Below are positions 23,102 to 35,822 of a stretch of DNA of 64,000 nucleotides, piece after piece. The position numbers and the translations under genes are program-made. Each line of letters starts with the position of its first letter. Position 1 is the first letter of the stretch. The notes under the pieces were generated by a model. It was given only the letters and a program-made list of their open reading frames with translations. It did not search any database and had not been told where the DNA came from. Source of the DNA: Voacanga thouarsii (Eukaryota; Streptophyta; Magnoliopsida; Gentianales; Apocynaceae); assembly GCA_026120185.1 (NCBI GenBank), contig JANUWF010002021.1, positions 991,001-1,055,000 on the forward strand, written 5' to 3'.

Positions 23102-23129
23102 CCCGTGCAATGCACGGGCATCAATCTAG
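23102..23129 (+). mobile_element. Helitron 3' terminus
   Basis: The 17-nt hairpin CCCGTGCAATGCACGGG (23102-23118) has 7- to 8-bp GC-rich arms, followed by seven bases and CTAG (23126-23129), then T. This is the canonical Helitron 3' end: short hairpin, 5-12 bases, CTRR, insertion before T. The preceding AAAAGTTATACT is also typical. The element would extend leftwards; its 5' TC end was not located. Bases 22933-23101 would be its 3' part, cut from the rest by the family A insertion. Confidence 0.82.
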
Positions 23130-24065
23130 TATAGAAATAAAAGCTATAAGATTTAGAGGTATTTACGAAAACTCCAAATTGCACAAATCACACCAATCCA
23201 AATAAAATTTGGCATTTTAGTTTTTTTATCGGTTTGGTTGTGGTTGAATATTCTTAAAACGGTAAAATTGATACAGTTTGAAAACTTTTTAAAGCTGCAC
23301 CAAATTAGCATAGCATATATAACATATATTTTTTAAAAAAATTATATATCATATATGAATTTTAAACTTCTTTTTTAAAAAGATAATTGAAGAATGTCAC
23401 GTCTCAAATTTGAAATGTGAAATGGCTGTATTCTCAAGGTTTTTTTTTTTTCAAGAATACAAAGTTTTTCTGTCAAAGAAAACTGAAACCACTATATGAT
23501 AAACAAAATCTCCAAACTTTGTTGAAATAGAAAAACATTAAAAAAAATACAATGTGAATTAATTATGTGCTTTTGAAGCATACATAACATTTAGGGTTTT
23601 TGATGGTTGTGCTTCAACTAGTTTGGAAAGTCTTATTTTGGCCATGACGCATTCTGCGAAAGAGTTCTAACTAACCTGATATATTTCAGGAAAGCATCAT
23701 ACGTGATGTTGCATTTGCCCCGTTGTTGCCTCATTTCCCTCTTGTTGCTGCAAAATCCCATCTCCTTCAGTCGCTACAAATCTTGGCCATAGTGACTGGC
23801 GATTTCCCTTCAAACCACAACATTTCGTTGAATCCACTGGCGATTTCCTCTTGTGTCTGTGATTTTTTTTTTTTTTTATGTTGAGAAATAGAGTGGGATT
23901 AGTGGTGATGTTTGTGTTGTTTCTGTATTGAGATCTATTTTTTTTGTAGTTAACCTCAGCTTTTTTCTTTTCCTTTTTTTTTTATGTTGAGAAATGGAGC
24001 GGGAGTATTGATGATTTTTTTTTTCTTTGCTAATTTTGATTTGGTTGTAGGAGGTAATTTTGAGT
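23130..24065. other. AT-rich intergenic stretch
   Basis: No gene seen. It contains long T-runs and a local duplication of ATGTTGAGAAAT plus GAG/GGGA at about 23878 and 23983. Confidence 0.5.
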
Positions 24066-24500
24066 CAAGTTTTGAAAACCAGATCGGTCATCGAACCGGT
24101 GAAGCAACAGGTTCAATGGTTCACAGGTCCGATCGGATTGAATCGTGATCGAATCAGAATGTAATTAAATATTCTTTAATATTATTTATATATAAAAATA
24201 TATTTTATGATTATATATATATATAAAATATTAAATAAAAAATATAAAAGATGTCTCTTAAAAGTAATAGATTTCAAACAAGAATATCTTAGTTATTTGC
24301 CAAAAAGGTCTAAGACATAAGAATAAATTTGTTTTCTTTTTTAAAAAAAAAAAATTCACATTGATCGGTTTTGATTGGTTTAATAGATTTTGACCGGTTC
24401 CTTGCTGCCTGACCTATAGCATATAGTTGGACCGAACAAGTGGCCGGTTCATGGTCTGACTGGTTAAACCAGTCAGTTCGGTTCGACTTTTAGAACCCTG
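24066..24500. mobile_element. hAT-type MITE
   Basis: A 435-bp non-coding element. The right end CCCTG is the reverse complement of the hAT hallmark CAGGG; the left end CAAGTTTTGAAAACC is a diverged copy of the right inverted repeat (CAGGGTTCTAAAAGTCG on the other strand). Flanking octamers TTTTGAGT (24058-24065) and TTATGAGT (24501-24508) give an 8-bp target duplication with one mismatch, as hAT transposases make. The interior is AT-rich between GGTTCGA-type subterminal repeats. No transposase, so it moved in trans. Confidence 0.83.
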
Positions 24501-24763
24501 TTATGAGTTGTAGCATTGGATCGAATCACACCATTTTCTTATTTTTACCTTGGGATTGTCAAAAATTTTGGCCACCAAAACATTAGCGGCAATATCATCT
24601 ATGAATGAATGATATAGCTTTGTCAGTTTATTTATTTCTTTATTCTTTTAGTTTAGTCATTTATAAAACAAAAAAAGCCTCCGAAATCTAGAGACCAAAA
24701 AACCAAAAAAAAAAAAAAAGTGCAAGAACTCTAGCAAGTGAAATTTATATACTAATAAAACAA

Positions 24764-25883
24764 GTGAGTTTATTGCAATTTACTCCATTAAACTGGAGGG
24801 TTGTGGCACTTTAGTATCATAAGTTGTAAAAAGGCACTAGATATCTTGACTGTTAGTTAATAACAGTATTGACTAATTAGAAGTTACTTTTATAATAAAA
24901 TATCTATTTTACTTAAATTAATTATAAGATGCCCAAAATAATCCTTTGGATTTATTACAGTTTACTCCTATTAAGTTATAGATTGTGACACTTTAACACT
25001 GCAAGTTGTAAAAAAAGGCGTTAGTCGTTAGTCAATGACGGTATTGATTAACAGAAGTTATTTTTGTAATGAAATATTTATTTTACCCATACTAATTATA
25101 AAATGACAAAAAAAAAAAAAAATTTCCTTTAGTGGTCGAAATTTGGCACATAAAGTATTTGTGAACCTATAGTATTTTTTTTTGTAATTTTTGGTATTAA
25201 AGTATCATTATCATAACATAATAGGATAAAATGCAATAAACACATAAACTAAAATTTCAATCAACTTCCTGAAATTAGATATACCATATATAACTTTGTC
25301 AAGACCTAAATATGATGCAAATTTAAATATAATGGGCCCAAAATAAAAATCATGAAATTGTACCAACATTTTCCTCACAAAAAACATCAAGCCACCAAAA
25401 ATATTATCATATTTCCCTAGTCTAATCAACGGCAAACCAAAAAATCCAATCTATTAGGTCATTATTATTTTGGTTTGTTGTTTATTAGACTAGAGAAATA
25501 TGATTTTTTTTTTTATGATTTTGCTTTTTTTTTATGAGGAAAATATTGGTTCAATTTCGTAATTTTATAGTTAGGTCTGTTATGTTTGAATTTGCATCAT
25601 ATTGACTAATGGTTGATGGAAGTCTAGTGATTTTTTTTATAACTTACGGTATTAAAGTGTCATAATCCACAACTTAATGGAAATAAATTGTAATAAATCT
25701 AAAGGGTTATTTTGGACATCTTATAATTAACAAAGGCAAAATAGACATTTTATTATAACAATAACTTCCATTGGTCAATACCGTCATTAACTAACAGTTA
25801 ATGGACTTCTAACACATTTTTTACAACTTCTAGTACTAAAGTGTCGTTACACCCAACTTAATGGGGATAAATAGTAATAAATC
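24764..25883. mobile_element. Mutator-like foldback element, 9-bp TSD
   Basis: Flanked by identical 9-mers ATAAAACAA (24755-24763 and 25884-25892), the size made by Mutator-type transposases. Each arm holds two tandem copies of a unit of about 180 bp, (TTTATTRCAATTTACTCC...CACTTTAGTA...AAGTTGTAAAAA), at about 24768 and 24950 on the left, and inverted at about 25615-25745 and 25785-25883 on the right. The centre (about 25310-25590) is itself an inverted repeat around about 25440-25465. The whole 1.12 kb could fold into one long hairpin. No transposase frame. Confidence 0.8.
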
Positions 25884-26287
25884 ATAAAACAAATTGAATA
25901 TCTCACAATATCTTGAATTGTACAAAACTCATGCACATGGATTTCGGGAAAAGTAAATCAATTAAATATGCTGATGTTGCTACTGCTATTTTACTCCATC
26001 TCAATGCCAGGAATCTACTCAAAGTAGAATTCTTTTTTTCACATTCTTAAAATCATTGTTTGTCCAACATTTCAATGTGTTTTACATTTACAACATTTTT
26101 TTAATTAGTTAAATCTAGCTGACTTTTTACTTGCTGTTGTTTCTTTTATAATATGTCGAATAATATAGTCTCAAAAATTAGAAATCTAATACTTGACTTT
26201 TAAATTATTATTTTAAATACGTAGATGAATAGAAACAACCTTAAAATATTGGAGTCAAACATAACTAAAACCAGATTTGGAGATTTT

Positions 26288-26289
<2 letters not shown>

Positions 26290-26349
<60 letters not shown>
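26290..26349. repeat. (GA)n microsatellite
   Basis: About 60 bases of perfect AG repeats. Bases 25893-26467 otherwise hold only AT-rich sequence. Confidence 0.98.
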
Positions 26350-26353
<4 letters not shown>

Positions 26354-28222
26354 GTATTTCGATGTAATTGTTAAATAGTTGAGACTGAACTAATATGTGT
26401 GAGAGTGTGTGTTCTCCTTCCCAGAATTTCAAAAGATCATCTTCATTATTTTTATTATTGTCATTATTGTTTCGAGTGTGAGAAATATTACCAATAAACA
26501 CATACAGTCAAATTTTAATTAAAATACCAAAACACTCAAAGCACACAATTGGGCATGTAAATCTATCGTGTAGTATAGAGTTTAATGGTAAGTATTGAAG
26601 ATTTTCAGAGAAGGTATAAAAATATCACTACTAACTCTTCTTTTGTTATTTAGTATAGTCATATTAAAGGAATAAACTATCTACAATGGACAAACCTAGC
26701 GAATCAACATTATCTCATGTAAGATTAAATATGAGAAAATCAAGTATGAGAAAATAGAGTATAAGATATGCATTTGTCAAGAATCCCCTAAAATTAACCA
26801 AGTACCAAACCAAACCCAAAATAGCTAAATTCCAATTCTAATACTGGAGAGGTCACGAATGGAAAACACACTATCAAGGTCACGAATAGAAAACACGCTA
26901 TCTCTAGAGACATGAAATTCCTATTCTTATACTAATTAAAAAGTATCTCTACCTTCCCAATGGAACCCAAGAAGCAATAAGTGCAAAACTTCCAAAATTC
27001 TGAAAAAATCTAATAACCTATCTCTGGATGATATCAAATTCTCAATGATTAATAATTTCTAATTCCCTAATTCCTTTCTCAAATTCATCAAAGGAAAACA
27101 AACATTAAACCTAGAAGTTTAGTTCTAAATTTCTGTTAAAGACACGGTGACATAGAGTATGAATGCGATGGTGCCGTCGGTGTCCTTCAAAATTCTTTTT
27201 GCAATTCTTTTGATTTTTTTTTCTTCCTCCAATCTCCTTTATTCAATCTTACACAAAACAATGTACAAATGTAGAAGTAAGTAGTCATTTAGACATTATT
27301 TTACAACAAATAAATTACAAGTTATATAAGAATTATGTGTATGATGAGCACTCATCACTCTTCCATACTTAAATTTTTGCTTGTCCTCAAGCAAAACACT
27401 ATTATTCACAAAAACAAAGAATTAATTGGCGTACAAATCAAGAAAAATACATTATTCACACTGACAAAGAATAACTAACTTACAAGTAAAATGAAAAATT
27501 CTTCATAGCATTGCAAGTGAATTAACTAGAAGAACTTAGCATATATGCAATAAAGTCAAAGTGGTAGAGATTATTCCTTCATTCACCTTAGAAATTATCC
27601 CAACACCTATCCATTCAAGTTCATTCCAGGTAAACCTATATATTAGGCCTGGCACAACCAAGAACATCGAAATTGAATTAAACAAGTTTATGCCAAAATC
27701 AATATGGTTCACTCTACCCCTTGAGTTAAGAATATGAACAACGTGATTCATACAAGATAGGATTACAAGTCTTGTGGATCATATTGATTCATACTCCTTG
27801 GATCAATCAACATACTCAAGTCTCGTGGCTCATACTAAATATAAATATTACAAGTGTTACATCACATTATAACAATACATTACACTTTGATATAACATTA
27901 CATCGATACATTTAAACTTGAAATAGCAAAGTAGGAGCCTCTCATTTTTCATTATTTTTCTACAAATGAATGCATTTATAATGATTTTGAATTGAATATT
28001 CTTTTTGCATCCTTTGCATTTTTTCTTTTTCGTCTTGCTTTTGTTCTTTTTCTTTTTTTATATCACGCATTATCTTTCATCATAGGACATGCATTTTGCA
28101 TTCCTAGAGCCTTTTTCTCCTCACCTTGATAGGTGCATTGAGTAACCTATCTCTTGCTCCTACTTGCCTTTACAATGGAGAGTATACAATATACAATTGA
28201 AGATTTATATAATATAACATAA

Positions 28223-28251
28223 TAAATAAATAAATAAATAAATAAATAAAT
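28223..28251. repeat. (AAAT)n microsatellite
   Basis: Seven AAAT units inside the Athila-like interior. Confidence 0.95.
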
Positions 28252-28610
28252 GAGAATTGGCATGAAACTAGAGATAAGCCAACAATCCACACTTTATATT
28301 TCTCACAAAGTTCTCATATATTCTCAAAGAATCAAGTTTCACAACATTTTCAAAAGTATAAACAAAATTAACTTACTTCTCAAAACTTAGCCTATGTCAT
28401 AATACCCAATAGATAAGTGTACATAAAATCAACTCTCCTAGCAAACAAAGTCTTAAGTAGAATTCCCAAGTAAAAAGATAAATAGTAGCTCCACTAAAAT
28501 AACATATATCAGCACATACCAAAAAGTCTTGAAAGTTAACCTAACAATGCGAAAAATTTAGTCAAAAAAAAAAAAAAGAAAATTCCCAAAATAATCAATA
28601 AAAACTTGCA

Positions 28611-28695
<85 letters not shown>
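28611..28695. repeat. (AAT)n microsatellite
   Basis: About 85 bases of perfect AAT repeats. The minus-strand frames across it (poly-Ile, poly-Tyr) are repeat artefacts. Confidence 0.98.
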
Positions 28696-30602
28696 TTCAA
28701 CCTCTCCCCCGCACTTAAGCGGGATAATGTCCTCATTCTCCAAAATATATGATACAAACACAAATGTACATGATACAAAATAACAAAATAGGAGGAAAAG
28801 ATAAGCAATACTCTATGGGTATCTTGAAGCTCAGTATCCAAAATAAATCCAAGAAACTTTCATGTCCAAGAGGTGGTTAAATACTACAACAAATACAAAT
28901 AGAACACAACTAAAAATTCTAACAAAGAAATAACAAAATGAATTATAAGAAAAGTAAAACATTTAAAAAAAACACGAACAACGCCGTTTGAGATGATATA
29001 GATGGTGTTGTTTATTCTCAATATCTCAATGGTTTTGGTCCTCTAGATCGACCTAATGCCATTTGATCTAGATGACGTCGTTTATGTCCTATTTCTGCGA
29101 AATAATCAGAAAAAAAGCAAACAAGACACAAATGCGAAACAAACAGCTACAAGGATACAATTAAAAACATCAAAAGATAAATAATATACAAAGAAAAACA
29201 ATACAAATACAATTACAAACAACAAGGATACAATTTGTTATCATAACTAATTAAATAAACTATACAACAACATTCACTGTTATCAATATTACAAAGTACA
29301 AAATAACAAATCTTATGAGATACAATAGAGGGGCAACTCATCTCAAATATCTGTACAAACTAGAGCTATTAACCACCTTGCCTTATAGGCATTATAGGGA
29401 AAGAAAATAATTAGATGCTTAGTGGACTTGTCTCCCAACATCCAACAATAACTTCGATTAACTTCAACACTATAGAACTACTATACAAGACATTATACAA
29501 GTTTAACAAAATCTCTAATCAAACAACAACCTTTCACAAAACATAACACCATTATACAATCAAACCAACCCCTTAATTAATTCACCACCACAACAATTAA
29601 ATTTTAATCTTTCACTAATATATATGTAGTACAACAACACCAAAAATGCCAACCCAAGGTAAAAAGAGAAACTTCACAACAACAATTAACTATAATCCAC
29701 AAAATGTACAACATCATACAACTATTGCTTCAACTATACTAAAAAGAATGTCACAACAAAGTCTCCTCACTGAATAGCATTTTACAACAACACTTCCAAC
29801 CTAGAAATACTATCACAACACTAATTATAAAATTCCTAAACAACAACGACAATAATACACAATAAAGGCTAATTACCAAAATAGAACTTAATTAATAGAA
29901 TCTAAAGTATAGATAATTTCCCATAACAACTTACAATAATATTAAAATAATAATACAATAAGGTTTAATTGGAACCTAATACAATTTATTTGTCTTAATG
30001 ACTAAAAATAAAGAATCAAAATAACAAACAAATAAGGTATAAAAAGGGAAAGAAGACTATACACAAGTAATTGTGAATAGTATGCAAATGTATATACAAA
30101 TATTTGCATAAAAGAACTAGTAATGTTCCGTAAATATATACGTAGATAAATTAATAAAATCTAAGCTTTCATGATGTTATCCTTATTCCTCGATAATGGC
30201 ACTAAAAACTTGTTATGCTATTTCGAGTATGGGAAATATTACCAATAAAGACACACAATCAAATTTTAATTAAAAACAAAATTCTCAAAGCACACAATTG
30301 GACAAGTATACCCATTGTGTAGTATAGAGTTTAATGGTAAGTATCGAAGATCCTCGAGGAAGGGATAAATGTACCACTACTAACTCTTATTCTATTATTT
30401 AGCCTAATCAAATTAAAGGAATAAACTACAATGGACAAACTTAGAAAATCAACATCATCTCACACAAGATTGGCCGTAAGAAAATCAAGGATGAGAAATA
30501 GAGTATAAGACATGTATTTCTTAAGAATCCCCTAAAATTTTTTTAGTAAAAGAACCACCTTTTTTGGTTATTAACGCTAAGCATGCTCCTGGATTATAAC
30601 TA

Positions 30603-32598
30603 TGGCTCTGATACCACTTGAAAGGATCATGGGAAACTAAAAAACACAGTGGAAAAATAGCAATTTAAAATTTTTTCGAGCCAAAGTCTAGAAATACTTA
30701 CTTTTAGGCCGCTTAGATTGAATAACGAGAGGATTTGGATTTGACTGAATGCTTTTCTTTGTCATGCCTACTTATTTCGCAGGAATACCAGCTAAGTGTC
30801 AACTCCTTTGCATTAAACACACGCACCGAAATTGCTAACTTTCAATCTTCCAAAGGATTCTCAAACCTCCTATAGGCTATCTACCAGTGAAAGTAGAATA
30901 ATAGGTTGAATTTAGTTGAGAGGAAGATTGGATGGGCTAACTCAAGGGAAAGAAAAAAAATGGTGGCCAAGGATATAAGGAAAACAATGACAAAAAAAAA
31001 AAAAAAAAAAGGAAAAACGCTAATCCTAAGGAAAATCGAAAGATATAAATAATTTTGTTCCTTATTTTTGATTCCCAAAAAAATGAATCACAATTCACAT
31101 ATCACTTGAGACCAATATATATAGCTTTCCTTTTTAATTTTTTTCTTTTTCTTTTGTTTCCTTTTTTTTTTCATTGTTTCCTTTTTTCCTTTTCTTTGGT
31201 CACCAAAAACCGTGAAACCATATTCACGCACTAGACCAAAACTCCAAAGCTTTCCAAAAGCTTTTGTTCTTTTTTTTTCCCATCGTTTTCCTTTTTTTCC
31301 CCCTCTTTTGTTTCCTTTCCTTTCCTTTTTTCCTTTTCTCTTTTACTTGTGATGACTATCCTTTGTTTCCAAAATAACAAAAGCCATCACTCACAACCCT
31401 AGTAGGCTAGGGTTTTTCCTTAATTAGCTCAAGATTAATTAAATAGCTCTCTTATTAATTAATTAATTAATTAATTTACTTGGGCCTAATATAAAAATAC
31501 CAAAGATAAATAATTAATAAACTATTTTAATTAAATTAGTTCGATAAATTATTCTAGCCTAAATAAATAATTAATTGGACTCCTAACAATTCTTCCATTA
31601 TTAATTCACCCAATAAGCCAATATAATAAAATAAATTTACTAAGGTTACTTAAGCTAATTTGGGGACTAAAAGACATATTATTCTTGGTTACTTCTAACA
31701 AATAGCCGTATTTTATCATTTTAATAATTTTATTTATCACCATATGGAAACATTGACCCTAAGAATAATATTGCAAGCATAATATCTTCAACCTATAGGT
31801 GTAATGATGAAAATACCCCTTTACGTAACACCCATCATTGAGATAGGAAAAATACACTAATACCTTTCTCAATGACATCTACCATCTCTTGATAACTAGT
31901 TCGATAATCCATGACTTTCAATATGTATCCCAAAAGTATACACACTTTAGTTACGTTTTCCAAGACCATGAATTATTTAGATTATCTTGGACAATCACAA
32001 GTGGGTGATTTTTTCACGTAATGAAGTATAAAAAATCTATTGCATAAGTCCATCTTAATTAACTAGAGTCATATACATAATGTATAAAGTTATTAGCCTT
32101 GCGTTAAGACCTCACCTATCATACATCAAAGTGCACAAGTCTAGCTTTATTAGACACCAATTTATACTGAAGTCTTTGGGTACTCGTCCATGTAGTAGCT
32201 ATGATAAACACATCTTTATTTGTTTTAGCACTTTTATAAAGATTAATATCACATGATCAATTCTATATATTCAACATATAATTACACAATTGGTGTGAGT
32301 AGACTACTCACTGATTAAATGTAAACCATTCTCTATTTATAATTCATAGTGTAAAAATATAAACCTTGATGAATTGCTTAGGTTCATCAATTGATCAAGA
32401 ATAATTTTTTTGTTATGTGTTGGTAGCCCATAATCTACACCTTTCTGTGAAAGCACGACCCAATCACGTAGATTACTTAGTAACACACTTAGACCTTAAT
32501 ATGCAATATATGTAAACAAATAAGCATTAATGAATAAAACTTTTATTAATTTCCAAAATACAGAAATACATAGGTCATTTTGGGCATGCATTCCACCA
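30603..32598 (-). mobile_element. Copia LTR with PBS, reverse, element truncated
   Basis: On the minus strand the LTR starts TGGTGGAATGCATGCCC (32598) and ends TGATCCTTTCA (30619), followed by AGTGGTATCAGAGCC, a perfect initiator-Met PBS (about 30604-30618). Length about 1.98 kb. Blocks such as AATAGCCGTATTTT and AAAATACCCCT are shared with the copia LTR at 44504-46411, so it belongs to a related family. Internal sequence would continue leftwards but is cut at about 30546, where the Athila-like repeat begins. Long T/C-rich runs at 31130-31340 are part of it. Confidence 0.72.
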
Positions 32599-32649
32599 TA
32601 AACCACCACCAAGGGAGATAAGCAAGCCAAGAGAGGATTGGAATAAAGA

Positions 32650-32775
32650 GAAAGGGAAATTTCAAGAGAGGCCTCAAAGAAATCCAGACATCAAATATTT
32701 CAAGTGCTTTGACTATAGACACGCCGCCTAAGAATATCCTAGCAAAAGAAGTATGTACACTAATGACTATAGGGA
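32650..32775 (+). pseudogene. gag: Possible zinc-knuckle gag remnant
   Basis: The frame reads RPQRNPDIKYFKCFDYRHAA, stop, EYPSKR, reminiscent of a CCHC knuckle with two cysteines lost. It stops just before the LTR start at 32776. Weak; it may be chance. Confidence 0.25.
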
Positions 32776-33191
32776 TGTAAAACCCCATTTTGAACCACCA
32801 TTAGTTCATGGGAAAAGTCATGCATAGCAACGCATCATATATTTTATTTGATAAATTTGAGCAATTTTTATGAATTTTTTGTGATTTATGTGTTTGATAT
32901 TTCATGAAGTTAATTACTTGGATATAGTTGTATTATATGAGGTAGTAGAGCTTTTGTTCTTATGGAGTAGAATTTAATGAAAGAAGAATGAAGTGAGTTG
33001 GATTAGGTTTATAGGAAATTATATAATGAATATTCTCACAAGAATTATTGTAGAGTAGTGGTTAGAGTTTGGTGTGTATTTTTCGGTGACCTGAGTTCAA
33101 ATCCCAACTCTTGCAAATCTTTTCCTTCTTATTTCTAATTAAACTCCTGTCCTCCTATTTTCTCTCCTCTTGGCCGAAATCCATAGGGTAG
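32776..33191 (+). repeat. Truncated chromovirus LTR start
   Basis: TGTAAAACCCC opens about 416 bp that follow the family A LTR start, including the tRNA-like module at 33039-33113, then stop at GGCCGAAATC...GGGTAG where a second LTR begins. It is a diverged relative interrupted by the next element. Confidence 0.72.
33039..33113 (+). other. tRNA-like module in truncated LTR
   Basis: CAAGAA...CTCTTG ends, an A-box-like TAGAGTAGTGG and a B-box-like GAGTTCAAATCC, 75 nt long and 263 bp from the LTR start. Confidence 0.58.
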
Positions 33192-33449
33192 TGTAATACC
33201 CCATTTTAAACCACCTTTATTATATGGGAAAGTCCTACATAGCACAATATTTTATAGTGCACTTCATAATTTGAACCATTTTCATGAGTATTTATGATCC
33301 ATGAGTTTGTTATTTCATGAATTTATTTATTTTGATATATATGTGTTGGGTGAGTGGGTTGAGATTTTGTTTTATTAAGTAAGAGTTATTAGAATGGAAA
33401 TAAAGTAAGTAAATAGGAGTTAAGGGAATTTGTTGGAGGAATGTTTAAG

Positions 33450-33525
33450 CAAGTGATATTGTGGTCTAGTGGTTAAGACTTGGTGTTTGTTTCTTGGTGG
33501 ACTTGAGTTCGAATCACAACCCTTG
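33450..33525 (+). other. tRNA-like module
   Basis: The A-box TGGTCTAGTGG fits the consensus well and the B-box is GAGTTCGAATC, the closest of all copies to the Pol III consensus. 76 nt, 258 bp from the LTR start. The end stem CAAGTG/CCCTTG is imperfect. Confidence 0.65.
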
Positions 33526-34295
33526 CAAACCTTTTCTTTCTTATTTCCAACCAAGTTCTTTTTCCTTATTTTTTCCCCCTCTTGGCTGATTGCTCTAGGG
33601 TTGCCACCACCCTAGGTTTCCAATTCCTAAAATGTAGGAATTTGATTATTTTGGGTTTTTTTCTAAAAGGAATTAATATAAATTAAATTCCTATTATTCT
33701 CTAATTAATGTTTTATTCCAAACTTTTAGGAAGTTTAATTATTTTATCATCTAGAACTTTCTAAAGATCTTACTCAAGGATTTCATTATGGAAAGAAAAC
33801 TATAGGAACATCTATTTTGGAAACTATATTATAGCTACTATTTTCAAAAGAAGGAAAGTTTCCTAAAGTTATTTTCTCTAAAGATTTTATTTAGAAATAA
33901 AGAGACCTTGTTCAAAGCTTTAAAGGAAATAAATATTTTCCCAAGATTCATGGCCTTTTTCAAAAATTGGTATTTAAGGAAAGGAAATTTCAGCTTTATT
34001 CCAAGAACCTAAATTTTATCACTTAATATAATTATTCCTTAATTAATAGTTTTTCCCTAAAATAAATTAGGACATTCCCTAAATTAATTCTTGGATCAAC
34101 ATTTCATTTTTATTAACTGAATTTTCTGGATAAACCCAACCCTTGCCGCCATCTTGATGAGCCTTTATTTTCTTTCAAATTCCCTAAATAAAAGGGGGGG
34201 GGAACTTGCCTAAGAGGTTTTAATTAATTAAGGCCATTTTTAATCAATTAATCAACCAGATTTTCTCCTCATCTTTCTCCCTAAATTTGGCCATA

Positions 34296-34297
<2 letters not shown>

Positions 34298-34338
<41 letters not shown>
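34298..34338. repeat. (AC)n microsatellite
   Basis: About 40 bases of perfect AC repeats within the LTR. Confidence 0.97.
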
Positions 34339-34340
<2 letters not shown>

Positions 34341-35822
34341 TTCTAGCCCAATTACTCTCAAACTCTCTCTTATTGATTGAGCAAAAACACAACTTGCACA
34401 AAACACATTTGCTCCTCTCAGTTTCGCAACAAGAGGAACTGAAACCAGCCTCTAGTTCTCTCTCTTTTCTCTCTTGTTTCAGTGACAAAACCAACCAGAA
34501 AACAACCTCAAAAATAGTCTAAAACTTGCTCAAATTTGGCCAAACCAAAAAGGCCAAAAGCTGTCATTGTTCTTCTTGTGATCAAGAGTCCAAAACAAGA
34601 CTAATTTTTCCCAAACACTAAAACACCTCAAACCATCCTTCTCTTTTCATCAAACTAGAAAGATCTTCACTCCCTAAGCCTCTCAAACTCACAAAAACAA
34701 GTAGGTTCTATCCTTCCCAAAGTTTTGGCCAACACTCACAAAGACCAAACCAAAACCGAAATCAACACTTAAGGTAATTAATCTCCAATACTTCTATCAA
34801 TATTTCTCCAATCATTCTCTTATTTTCTCTCCTAAATCATGTCTATAAGAGACTGATTTCTTCCTTTTCTTGGTGACACTTGAACAAGAAGATCTAGACA
34901 AATTTACCACATCTCCTACTCAATTGAACTCAAGCCGATCACCAAAGAGTTGTCTTGTTCTTGTGTCTACTTTGGTAAGAGGTATTTGAGGCTTTATCTC
35001 TACTAGTTGAAATGGATTTGATCTTTACAGTATTGATATAATAAATATTGTATAGATTCTAGATGAAAAGCATGATTAGATTAGATTGTTGAGTATGATA
35101 GTGTGAGAATTAGCCAAAGCATGTATGTAATATGGCATTATTTTATCTTGTCATGATGAATCTGGATCTATGCTATGTTAGCTAAGATGGGACCTTCAGG
35201 TCTCAATTAGGCTTATCGTGATGGTTTAATAGGGGTTGAATATTGGAATTGTCATATTATGGTTTGATTTGGGTAAATGAATGTTTGATGGTAAATAGCC
35301 TGACAAGGGGAAATTATGAATGTAGTATGATAAGTTGATCAGTTTAGATGCCATGAAATGATAGTGGCTAGGCAAAGTGTAGTATTTAAATTCTGATTGT
35401 GGAATCACTGGTTTAAGATAAGAAAGGAGTTTGAAGTGAGAGCAAGCAGTTGATTTTGGTTTAGCTATTTGAATAGCCAAGTAAGTCCTTACATAACTGT
35501 TTTTACCAAATGTTACATGTTTGCAAGTATTTTGTGCAATGATATTTAAAATGGTGCTAATGAGATGATTGACATATTGGTCGAAACGTTGGTTGAATAT
35601 GATGAGTTATATTATTCTATTTTGATACTTGATTTGAGAATGTTGATATTTTATTCTCTAAAGAAGTTTGTCGAATCTCAATTGTTAAACTGAAAATGAT
35701 TTCTTTTCTTTATTACTAAATGTTTTAAAAGAAAATTGATTGTGAAAAGCCACGTTTTGCAAAGACAAGATAATCATGTTTATGAAAACAAGGGAAATGA
35801 TTCTGCCCTTAAATATGGAGCG

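Larger units (their letters stand above)
26468..30545 (-). mobile_element. Non-coding Athila-like element, reverse, truncated
   Basis: Direct repeats at 26468-27357 (3' LTR on the minus strand) and 30215-30545 (start of the 5' LTR copy, cut short) share TTCGAGTRTGRGAAATATTACC and the GTGTAGTATAGAGTTTAATG block. Next to the right copy, read on the minus strand, TTTTTAGTGCCATTATCGAG (about 30190-30212) is a degenerate Athila/Tat PBS (TTTTTGGCGCCGTTGCCGGG type). Next to the left copy the minus strand reads GCTTGAGGACAAGC and AAGTATGGAAGAG, an Athila-style 3' leader and PPT. The 2.9-kb interior is AT-rich, full of ACAACA motifs, with no gag or pol. It would need proteins from a related element. 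Confidence 0.68.

Noticed and set aside
28611..28695. CRISPR-like regular repeat
   Set aside because: Simple trinucleotide repeat without spacers, in plant nuclear DNA.
28536..28841. Poly-Ile and poly-Tyr ORFs
   Set aside because: Translations of the AAT microsatellite.
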